The notes under the pieces: model-generated | What the model saw: the letters and a program-made list of their open reading frames with translations, nothing else | Database searches by the model: none | What the model was told of the DNA's origin: nothing | Shown: in pieces, positions 1 to 9,332 of the stretch | Position numbering within the stretch: position 1 is the stretch's first letter | Layout: every line of letters starts with the position of its first letter | NCBI GenBank assembly: GCA_015698045.1 | Contig: BLAL01000031.1 | Location: 1-64,000, forward strand | Length of the DNA: 64,000 nt | Reading direction: 5' to 3' | Source: Rhizophagus clarus | Lineage: Eukaryota; Glomeromycota; Glomeromycetes; Glomerales; Glomeraceae | Made by a program: the position numbers and the translations under genes

Positions 1-1716
1 GAGTAAAAATTAATCTTTTTTTTCAATTTTTTTTCTTTTTTTAAAAATCTATATCGTGGGTTATACCTATTACCAAAAAAAACTTTTTCTGCAAAAAAAG
101 TTGTTTGCATTGATATCATAATACTACGAGTTATCTTTTCCTTGAACCTTCTCAAACATCTTAAGTCGTATAATTAATAATTAACCTCTCCTATAAACAG
201 AGAGCAACTTACTTTAATATAAACACGAATACAAAATACGTTAGTAATGAGAACGAAAAATAAATTCTTTAGGAAAAAGAGGATTATTTAAAGCACTGAA
301 CTGAAAGGAATGATTCCTAGGATACGCAAGTGATTTGAACTAAGCCAAAGTTAGAAACAAGATAGTTTCCGGTATCTTCAAGGCGGTATGGATGAAGACA
401 ATTCACGTAATTAGCCCTTGTTCTACAATTGATTTTTATCAAACTCGCTCTACCATTGATATTTCAGTTCTGTCTCAACCGATCTCCGGGGAAGAAGCAA
501 AGTAGAAATCAAAGAATGGGAATCATGTATGGAAAAGGAACATCTTAAAAAGAAAGAGGCAACGGTTCTGCGAGTTAGAAATATCTGAGTAGATGATTCA
601 TGCTGAAGCTTCTCTTCTCTCATTTCAATCACTGATGCTTTTTCTTATGCGCCTTATCCAAGAAAGCATCCATTTCCCTTTCCTTCGATGACTTGGTATT
701 CTTGAACTGGTCTTATGCGCATATACTGTATAAAACTTCTGGTCAAATGATCGTAGCATTGCTTTAAATTCCTAATTAGCTAATTACACATGTGCATATT
801 GCATATTTTACCAAATTCTGTAGACCAATAAAAATCACAGTTTTGCACTGAGATTATCATTTAAATCTCATTTGGATAAATTGTTTGTACTTGGCGTGAA
901 GAACAGGTTATACTGTACTAATTAAACTGGCTGGTACTTACAAAAAAGAGATCTTTTTTTCTGTTTTTTTCTAATTATTATGCTTTTTATTTCTATCTAA
1001 GGCTGTGTTTTATTGTGCCATTGATTTACTTATTATATGGCTATATTTATTTCACCATCAATCATCGCTTTGTGTAAAGCTATAGTTTGTGGTTGTGCAA
1101 ATTTCCCCACTGGCGCTTTCCCGGGTGTTAATAGAATAATTGGTCGGCAAGTCATGTATAATGTATATTGATATAAAAGAATTTATTTTTAGTTGTCTTT
1201 CCGGCGCAGATTACTAATGTATATTAATTTAATTGATGGTGTGTGACTAAAACAAATATTGACGACAACTTTTCAAAATAAAAAGGTATCCGTAATTAGA
1301 CAACTAAACAGGAACATCTCAGTGCTAGGATAAGCCTTGTTTAGAATAAGCCCAGCAATTCCGTACTGAGATTTTCGAATGATGTTTCCCATTTAGGATA
1401 GGCCCAACACTTCGCTAGTTGTATATAAATACCCCTAATTTTTCAAGAAAAATAACGATTTCCCTTAATAACTTATTTTCACGTTCCTATTTTTTTTTTA
1501 AAAAAAAAAAGAATAAAAATTTTAGAAAAAATCTTATTCCCACGTCCTTTTTTTTTTTAAATAAATATGATTAAAAAAAAAAAATTTTCTCCTCCTACCC
1601 GAAAGAACTTCGTTTTATCAAAAAAAAAAAAAAGAATTTTCTCCTCCTACCTTTAAGTTTTATCAAAAAAAAAGTTCATACTCTTCCTTTTTAAAATAAC
1701 GTGTCTTAATTTTAAT
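1..1716. other. Intergenic AT-rich DNA, no gene assigned
   Basis: No convincing gene apart from the small coding-like scrap at 450-712. The stretch at 1490-1690 is an alternation of long A and T runs with short CTCCTCCTAC-type pyrimidine words. It lies directly upstream of the start at 1717 and could be its promoter or 5' leader. Nothing else is recognised. Confidence 0.5.
450..712 (-). pseudogene. Possible fragment of a charged repeat-family protein
   Basis: On the minus strand, 712 to 629 reads as a Lys/Glu-rich peptide containing the words KSSKERE and DAFLDKAHKKK, then hits TGA. A second minus-strand frame continues to 450 with IEMREEKLQHESS. Base composition here is less AT-rich than the surroundings. 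This resembles the C-terminal scrap of a repetitive-family protein that has frameshifted. It has no start, no splice support and no recognised domain, so it may be chance. Confidence 0.2.
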
Positions 1717-2442
1717 ATGCCCGATAACATTGATAACACTACTATTATCGACAATAATAATGAAGTTAGCGATGATTTTTATATAATTGATAACCCGAAC
1801 GCGATTAAAGATATATTAAGTATATCTGTTAATCATTCTATAACAATAAAGAATAATTCTAGTACAATTCAAATGTTAATTACAATACTCCAAGGTAAGT
1901 TAACACTATGTTTTTTGGGTGCATTGATGCTGTATATGGCTCTATCAGGTTACTGATACTGTATGTTTTGATACTGACTAACAATATAAGAACGACTTAC
2001 TTCTGCTTCATCTACTATCTCTCCTCCTATTGTCTCTACTTCTCCTCTTAATGTCTCTGCTATTGCCTCTCCTTCTCCTCCGGTCTCAACATACGGATCC
2101 TTGTCGGATTCAATTTCATCTTTAAGCTCTTCGCTACCCTTAGACTCTTCAGTAACCTCATCATCAATAACTCCCTTAACGACTTTAATTTCGTCGATCT
2201 CACCAATTTCCTCGATCTCCCCAATTTCCTCGAACCCGCCAATTTCTTTGAACCCGGCTCCCGGTTCAAATTTAAATTTTATATGCACGTCGGAGGGGGT
2301 CGCTTTATCTAGCAGGACAAATTGGATTGCGCCTATCGGCTCATATAAAGATCCGTGTTACTTATGTGAATATTACGGGCATGGTTTTAATACCTGCCCG
2401 AATATTCAGCAAAATTACCGGGGAAGATGCTGCAGGTGTTGA
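1717..2442 (+). CDS. Gag-like zinc-knuckle protein, spliced; TGA splits the second knuckle
   Basis: Two exons fit: 1717-1894 (donor GTAAGT) and 1991-2442 (acceptor ATATAAG), joining in frame for 209 aa. The N-terminus is Asn/Asp-rich, the middle is a low-complexity Ser/Pro/Ile stretch (residues about 70-155), and the C-terminus has a perfect CCHC knuckle, CYLCEYYGHGFNTC. A second CX2C (CCRC) follows at once and the frame then reads TGA at 2440-2442. Read through, the next residues give the missing H and C with exact CX4HX4C spacing, and the frame stays open to TAG at 2563-2565. CCHC knuckles are typical of retrotransposon Gag and of transposon accessory proteins. No protease or reverse transcriptase frame follows. 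It may be a pseudogene by one nonsense change, or use readthrough. Immediately downstream lies a hairpin array. Confidence 0.55.
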
Positions 2443-2589
2443 GTCAGTCCGCACGAGTCAAAAGATTGCCATTTACGAAAAGGTGAAAAGGTACCTATTC
2501 CATTTAAAAAGAATTTTTTAAAGCCGGCCGATTTAATCAAATTTTTTGGAAGAATTGAGGAATAGGTTTTTTTTTTAATTCATTTCTGG

Positions 2590-2728
2590 TCGCCTTGGTG
2601 GCGAATTTTTTATTCTATGTAGTTTGTTTGGTCCGCCTGGTGGCGGGTTTTTTTCCTGGTTCGTCTGGTGACGAGTTTTTTTTCTGGTTCGCCTTGTGGC
2701 GTAAAGGTTTCTGGTTCGCCTGGTGGCG
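2590..2728 (+). repeat. Five tandem small hairpins with compensatory changes, each followed by T-rich sequence
   Basis: Five degenerate units of the word TGGTTCGCCTGGTGGCG occur in a row. Each can fold: TCGCC/GGCGA (2590-2604), CCGCC/GGCGG (633-646 of this kilobase), TCGTC/GACGA (2661-2674), CGCC/GGCG (2690-2701) and CGCC/GGCG (2717-2728). The loops are TGGT, TTGT or TTGGT. Between units 2 and 3 two stem positions change on both arms so that pairing is kept. Four of the five units are followed closely by a T run. They lie directly 3' of the zinc-knuckle gene. Their function is unknown; they could be 3'-UTR or terminator-like elements. Confidence 0.7.
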
Positions 2729-2739
2729 TGTTCTTTTTT

Positions 2740-3089
2740 TGTTTTGATATTTTTTTATAATAATAATAAATAATAATGCATTTTATCAATCACACTGGCA
2801 CTAAATAAAATTTATTAAGACATTTTTTGAATATTATCTTGAATGCCAAATTGATATGATGATAATGTTAAATTCATATTGCAGAAAATATAAAAAAAAT
2901 TGTTCAATATGGAAGTCAGTAATTTGATGGCTGTTTAAAAATCTAAGGTTTCTGTTAAGATTGTTTGTTTCTTTACTATAAAATGCTGATCAATAACTTT
3001 TAGTTCAGTAAAATTATTAATTTGTATAATAAATTCCTTTTATTCAGCAATAAATTTTGAAGTTCAAATAATTTTGACATTTAATTTTA
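2740..3089. other. AT-rich spacer, nothing recognised
   Basis: Short spacer between the hairpin array and the transposase relic. No open frame or repeat that I could support. Confidence 0.4.
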
Positions 3090-3410
3090 ATTTATAAATA
3101 TCCAGATGTTCAAAGCACGCCTTAGCAAAATTTTTGCCAATTGTCATACAACTGAAATTTAACGCGTCTACTGGATTTTCTACAGATTCTACCCAATCAC
3201 GATGTTGTCGTAAAAAATTTTAATATAAAAAAATGCTTGCTCGATCTGTAAGCAATAAATTTTTAAATAATGGAAGATTAAATTCTTACGGGATTATAAT
3301 CGGGAGAATAAGATGGCAAAAACTCAAGTCGTATTCCTTTCTCCTCACAAATATTCCGCAAACGCTGACTTTTATGTATAGATACATTATCTAAGATTAA
3401 AACGCTATAC
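3090..3410 (-). pseudogene. DDE_3-type (Tc1/mariner-like) transposase relic, 3' part
   Basis: Reading the minus strand from 3409 gives VLILDNVSIHKSQ, then EFLPSYSPDYNP, the second-D (DN.S.H) and PY.P..NPIE blocks of DDE_3/Tc1-mariner transposases. A plausible intron with a GTAAGAAT donor follows, then IEQAF and, one frame over, RQHRDWVESVENPVDAL and a tail ending near 3090. The single-base shift between the two blocks and the missing N-terminal catalytic half show a dead fragment. Terminal repeats were not found. Confidence 0.65.
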
Positions 3411-3685
3411 TAGTTATTTAACTAAATAAAATATTAAATAAAAATATTTATTATAGTCTATGTGGTTTTATATTTCGCTTCGAAAAATGGTAAACAAGTT
3501 GGGAAGAAAAAGAGATGGTTAACGCGGCACAATAAAAATCAATAAAATCTACGTACAATGCGAAATCAGGTCACATGAATTATTAGCAGAGTGGTGGCGC
3601 TATGATATATTGTAATCTTTATTATCATAAAGGAATAAAAAACATATCAATGTTATCACGGTCTTTTATGTGATATGTACTGTAT

Positions 3686-5255
3686 TTATGAAAAAAGATG
3701 GAGTTTTAAAGAGCTAGCAATGTTTCTTCCGCTACGGGAAGGAATTTCTAGATCTTCTGTAATAACATCTAACTCCTTAACCTTTTCTTTGATATTTGCG
3801 CTTTCAGTTTCAACCCAGACTATTTTGAAGCATTTTCTGGAGAATTCTATTAATTTATCTAGTGAAGTTTCCGATAATTTTGTAAAATCGATGGCTGAAA
3901 CGTATCGGCTTAAGATTCTCTTTAAAACCACCTCACGTGATATGAAATTGTTTACTTCCTCGTCGGTAGGATCTGAACTTTCCGTATATCCACTTTAATA
4001 GAAAAAAAATTTAAATCATTAAATCATTGTAATAAAACAACAACATAACGATATGAACGTATCGATCACCTTTCTACAATTTGTCGAAATTCTTTTACTA
4101 ATGTTGAAAGTACATTTTTCAATTGATATCGATAGTCGGAAAATGATTTACGATATCGTTCGTTAATTGACTTCGCCACGCTTTGATAAGCATCATGCCC
4201 AAAAATTTTTTGTGTTATTTATCAAACACATGATCGGGCGGATTTCTAGTTCGCAAAAAAAGGCATTTCATTTCTTCGTCAATAAGACGATAATTATCCT
4301 AAACAGTAATAATATCAATAATACATAATACATCAGTAATTCTGTGTAATAACGATTGTTCTTAATTGGTAAGAATGTAACAACCAAAATAAGAAATGGA
4401 TTTTACGTTGTCAGATGGTGACGAAGTCGAGGTGGTTAGTGGCAAATTTGTTGATGGCTGCTTCGTCGAGGCATCAAGCATTTTGTTTGCCAGATGTAGT
4501 ACACTTGGATGTAAGACCAACCAATTGCAAATTTGCAATTGATTGGTCATTGCGCCAAATTGAACCGGAATTTCTTCTTCACTCTCTAGAAGTAATATTA
4601 AATGAGAATAAAATTATATTCATTAATTATGTTCAGATTTTATGTTTTTACCGCTTTCATCATTTTCATTTTCTTCTTGTTCTTTATCTTTCTCTCTCCT
4701 ATCCCTCTCTCTTCTCTCTTTCTCTCTTCTCTCTTTCTCTCTTCTCTCTTTCTCTCTTCTTTCTTTCTCTCTTCTCTCTTTATCTCTCCTCTCCATCTCT
4801 TTCTTCTCATTTTCTCTTCTTTCTTTTTCAATATTTCTTTCTTCTTGCTCTGGAAGCATATCTTCATTATAACGAAGTAAATTTAGTTTTAAATAAATTC
4901 GCAGAAATATCATTTCAATTGAATAATAAAACAATTATTATAACGTATTTACCCAAAATAATTCTTTCAATATCATCATCTTGTCTATTATTACCTTCTC
5001 CAATATCTACATCTTGTCTATGTAAATTATCTTGTTCATGTTCACTTCCTTCCTCTCTCCTTTCATTTCTTTCCTTATTATAATCACGTGAAGAGTTGGC
5101 AACATATGTACGAATAGTTTTTGTAGTCTTTGCAGCTTTTGTTGCCTTGTCTTTTAGGTATCATTATAATAGTATTAGGCGCAATTACTATATAAATTTT
5201 AAATCAAAAATATAATATTATTACCTTTTTCTGTTACTCCTCTGCGTTTAGTCAT
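3686..5255 (-). pseudogene. Accessory gene of a two-gene DNA transposon, one frameshift
   Basis: Six exons fit on the minus strand: 5255-5225, 5150-4953, 4861-4652, 4585-4407, 4298-4070 and 3992-3686. All have GT-AG borders and joining phases except within exon 5. There DHVFDK runs into TAA while the next frame resumes KIFGHDAYQSVAKSINERYR. One base appears lost near 4200. The product would be about 386 aa: a basic start (MTKRRG), an acid/basic linker, a long KERRE repeat (exon 3, probably charged helix or coiled coil), and a C-terminal half rich in conserved-looking helices. No family is recognised. It is transcribed away from the transposase at 9333-13014, with the 3.8-kb repeat block between them. 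That divergent layout recurs in the intact element at 46.9-53.1 kb. Confidence 0.5.
4660..4835 (-). repeat. Polypurine/polypyrimidine microsatellite coding KERRE repeats
   Basis: A run of TCTCTCTTCTCTCTT words on the plus strand. On the minus strand it encodes the repeated KERRE segment in exon 3 of the accessory gene. Open frames on the plus strand here are composition artefacts. Confidence 0.7.
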
Positions 5256-5409
5256 GATAAACAAACAAGATGGTACTTATCGGTATTGTGCTAGTAGCAA
5301 CGTAAAGAAATAGGTGATTCGTCACGTAAAGAAATAGGTGATTCCTGACGAAACGAATACAGCATCATCTTTATTTATTTATAGAGATTTCTTCTAATAT
5401 TAAGAAAAA
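5256..5409. promoter_or_regulatory. Upstream region of the accessory gene with a direct repeat
   Basis: Contains two adjacent copies of CGTAAAGAAATAGGTGATTC separated by a few bases (about 5310-5345). It lies between the accessory gene start and the large inverted-repeat block. It may hold that gene's promoter or transposase-binding repeats; this is inference. Confidence 0.3.
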
Positions 5410-5767
5410 ATTACATCGTGACCGCAGCACATAAAAGGAAATTGGGTTAGCATTCTCGAAAAAAATGTTCATGGTTACATTAAATCTTGGATAGTTGATC
5501 GGAAGAATTTGTTAATGGTTACATCGATTCTTTATGACGAAAATTTTGGGAAAATTTGACGTCTTAACGGTTACATGTAAAGAAATTATATATGAGTATC
5601 GTAACTGTAGGACATAAACGGAAATTTGGCCAACAAAATTTTCAAATTATTGGAATAATTGATCGGGAAAATCCTTAATGGGTATATTAGCTCTTTGTCC
5701 ACAGAACATTAATGGTAATTTCGAGCAATATTAACGGTTACAAGTAAAGAAACTTTATATGAATATC

Positions 5768-7560
5768 GTGATTGCAGGACATAAACGGATTTTCGGGATA
5801 ATTGATCAGGAGAAAAAATTTGTTAATGGTTACATAATCAGGGTTGAAGAATTATACTGTACGTACTATATTATGCTGTCCTAATACTTAAATAGAGTAC
5901 ATTTTTTTCATATGTTTAATATATTATATATTTATTTTAATAATTAGGATTGTTCTTTTAATCTAATCTAAATAGAAAAAATATTATATTAAATATTTAA
6001 CAGTGCAATATTAATGCAATGTTTACAGTACATTGATGAAATTTTGGGCAATGGAAAAATTGCGGTTATATGTAAGGTGATCGCAGGACATAAATAGAAA
6101 TTTAGATCAAAAAATTGGTCAGAAAAATTTTGTCAACAGTTCTGTTGATTCTTTATCTGCAAAAGATCTTTATTTGCAGCACATTGGTGGAATCTAGGGT
6201 AATGATCTGAAAAATTTGACATGAATATCGTGGTCGCAATAAATAAATAGAAATTTAGATCAATAATTGATCGGAAAAAATTATTAATGGTTACATTGAT
6301 TTTTTATCTGCAGCGCATTGATAGAATTCAGGGGTAATCTGAAAAATTTGACATGAATATCGTGATCGCAAGACATAAACGGATTTTCGGGATAATTGAT
6401 CAGGAGAAAAAATTTGTTAATGTTTACATAATCAGGGTTGAAGAATTATACTGTACGTACTATATTACTATGCTGTTCTAATACTTAAATAGAGTACATT
6501 TTTTCATATGTTTAATATATTATATATTTATTTTAATAATTAGGATTGATAATAAATTATTAACTATTCTTTTAATCTTAATAGAAAAATATTATATTAA
6601 ATATTTAACAGTACAATATTAGTGCAATGTATACAGTAAATTGATGAAATTTTGGGAAATGGAAAAATTGCGGTTACATGTAAGGTGATCGCAGGACATG
6701 AACAGAAATTTAGATCAACAAATTGATCAGAAAAAAATTTTGTCAACAGTTCTGTTGATTCTTTATCTGCAAAAGATCTTTATCTGCAGCACATTTGTGG
6801 AATCTAGGGTAATGATCTGAAAAATTTGGCATGAATATCGTGGTCGCAATAAATAAATAGAAATTTAGATCAATAATTGACCGGAAAAAAATTGTTAATG
6901 ATTACATTGATTTTTTATCTGCAGCGCATTGATAGAATTCAGGGGTAATCTGAAAAATTTGACGTGAATATCGTGATCGCAGGACATAAACGGATTTTCG
7001 GGATAATTGATCAGGAGAAAAATTTGTTAATGGTTACATAATCAGGGTTGAAGAATTATACTGTACGTACTATATTATGCTGTCCTAATACTTAAATAGA
7101 GTACATTTTTTCATAAGTTTAATATATTATATATTTATTTTAATAATTAGGATTGATAATAAATTATTAACTATTCTTTTAATCTTAATAGAAAAAATAT
7201 TATATTAAATATTTAACAGTGCAATATTAGTGCAATGTAAAGTAAATTGATGAAATTTTGGGAAATGGAAAAATTGCGGTTACATGTAAGGTGATCGCAG
7301 GACATGAACAGAAATTTAGATCAAAAAATTGATCGGAAAAAAATTTTGTCAACAGTTCTGTTGATTCTTTATCTGCAAAAGATCTTTATCTGCAGCACAT
7401 TTGTGGAATCTAGGGTAATGATCTGAAAAATTTGACATGAATATCGTGGTCGTGATAAATAAATGGAAATTTAGATCAATAATTGATCAGGAAAAAAAAT
7501 TGTTAATGGTTACATTGATTTTTATCTGCAGCGCATTGACAGAATTTGTTACATTAGTTC
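5768..7560 (+). repeat. Three tandem copies of a ~600-bp unit
   Basis: The segment starting with ACATAAACGGATTTTCGGGA and including AATCAGGGTTGAAGAATTAT, the palindrome GTACGTAC and TTAATATATTATATATTTAT recurs at about 5780, 6375 and 6985. The copies are about 600 bp apart and nearly identical. They form most of the left arm of the inverted-repeat block. The near identity suggests recent amplification or gene conversion. Confidence 0.8.
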
Positions 7561-7814
7561 TCTATCTCGGAATTATGTAATGAAGTTTTAAAAAAAACTT
7601 TTCAAGTTGTTGACCCAAATTTCCTTTTATATAGTGCAGTCATGATATCACAGTCGTAATATTATAAAAAAATTTACTTTGTGCTTTTTTCCCAAAGAAT
7701 TCAATTGATATTTTTTTTAAAGTTTGACTGTCCATATCTTATCAGTTACATATAAAAATACCACATCTCAGATCAGAGTTTTTAGATTTCTAATAAAAAA
7801 AAGATAGAAAGAAA

Positions 7815-8084
7815 ATGTTCTCTCCCAAACCTAGTAGAGAAGAAACAGGTATAAAAAAAAAATACCTGGTATATTAATTCATTAAATAACGTATGATAAT
7901 ATTCAAATAGTTTCTTTCATATATAGATAATATGATATTGATCTCGCTAGACGATCTAATAAAAGAACAAACCCGATCGAACGATCTTCTCCAGACCAAC
8001 ATTAAAAAGAAACGGAAACGTCTGTCTCGTAACAACCGAGCGAAGACCATGGGAGACTGGGCTCGGATGGTGAAAAAAGTATGA
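7815..8084 (+). CDS. Small Lys/Arg-rich protein at the centre of the inverted-repeat block
   Basis: Exon 7815-7848 (ATG, donor GTATAA) and exon 7927-8084 (acceptor ATATAG) join in phase for 63 aa. It begins MFSPKPSREE, passes through an Asp/Leu helix-like part and has a strongly basic stretch, KKKRKR...RNNRAK, like a nuclear localisation or nucleic-acid-binding tail. If GTATGA at 8079 is used as a donor, the C-terminus changes by one or a few residues. GC content is visibly above the surroundings. No family is recognised. Its position exactly between the two repeat arms suggests that it belongs to that element. The short length keeps confidence low. Confidence 0.35.
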
Positions 8085-9332
8085 TCATTTGATTCTTTAA
8101 TATTTTGTGATAATTTGAAATATTTAACACTTTAAAATTATTTGTTAGAATTGATATTGCCATTATATGAAATTAATATCTCATTAATATTATATCCACC
8201 TTCTTTTCAATTTATTTCAATAAAAAAATAAATCTTATGTAATTTTATAATTGTATATATCCGTAAAGCTCACAACTAGTGATTTTATCATAATAATTGA
8301 TTGTAATAATTTAAAATCATAAAAATCAAAATTTCATATAAACTGGAACACGAATTGCTAACAATTTTTTTCTGATCATTTGTCTTGTCTAAATGTGCTG
8401 CGATCACGATATTCTTAAAATGTAATGTCAATTTTTCAGAAAAGCTTTGTTAACCAATTTCCGTTATGTCCAGCAGCCTATATAAATTTCTTTACATGTA
8501 ATCGTCAAAACATCAATCCTAAATTCAAGAGCTTTGTTAACCCAAATTTCTATAGTTACGATGTTGTTCATTATATAATTCATTAGTTAATGTAACTAAC
8601 TATTAACGAATTTTTTTTCCGATCAATTATCCCAAAATTCGATGATCTAAATTTCCGCTTATGTCCTGCGGTCACAATATTCATATAAATTCCTTTACAT
8701 ATAACCGTTAAAGAAGTCAACTCTTCAGATCATTGCCTCAAAACTTCGTTAATGCATTGTAAGTAAAGAACCAATGTAGCCATTAAGAAAATTTCCGATC
8801 AATTCAAATTTCCGTTTATGTCCCGCGGTCACAATATTCATACAAAATTTCTTTGCATGTCGATTTTCCCAAAATTTAAGAAATTAGTAATCTAAATTTC
8901 CGTTTATGTTCTGCAGTCACGCACGATATTCATACAAAATTTCTTTGCATGTAACTGTTGTTAACACGTCAATTTTAGATCATTTTCCCCAAGATTTCCA
9001 TTAATGTACTGTGATCCAAGAACTAATGTAACCATTGACAATTTTTTTTTCTCGAAATTTCAATATAAATTTCTGTTTATAAATTTCTGTTTATGTCCTG
9101 CGGTCACGATTTCATACAAATTTCTTTACATGTAACCAGATCATTGCCCAAAATTTCCGTTAATGAGAAATTTGTTAACCCAAAATTTCCGTTTATGTGC
9201 TGCGGTCGCGATACTATGATTTCCAATTAAAAATATTATAAAAGCAGTTAATGAATTAAATACACAAACGCGCATGGACATTTTTTAAATTTACTCATTT
9301 TATTATTCCTTATTATAATTATTATCATAGCC

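Larger units (their letters stand above)
5410..9218. mobile_element. 3.8-kb block of inverted subterminal-type repeats
   Basis: The left arm (5410 to about 7560) is built of forward repeats of a module containing ATCGTGACCGCAGGACATAA, GATCAATAATTGATCGG, TTAATGGTTACAT and TCTGCAGCGCATTGA. The right arm (about 7600 to 9218) holds the same words in reverse complement. The outermost ends match: CGTGACCGCAGCACATAA near 5426 and its complement near 9200. It is therefore a long, imperfect inverted repeat around a centre at about 7650-8380. It could be a nonautonomous element in its own right, or the central regulatory region of a two-gene transposon whose genes lie on either side. No clear target duplication was seen. 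Confidence 0.6.

Noticed and set aside
2440..2442. TGA as selenocysteine codon
   Set aside because: No SECIS-like element is recognisable and the position is a variable one within a zinc knuckle; nonsense mutation or readthrough is simpler.
4415..5083. 222-aa plus-strand frame with long Leu/Ser/Phe runs
   Set aside because: It is the complement of the KERRE-coding repeat and crosses the exons of the minus-strand accessory gene.
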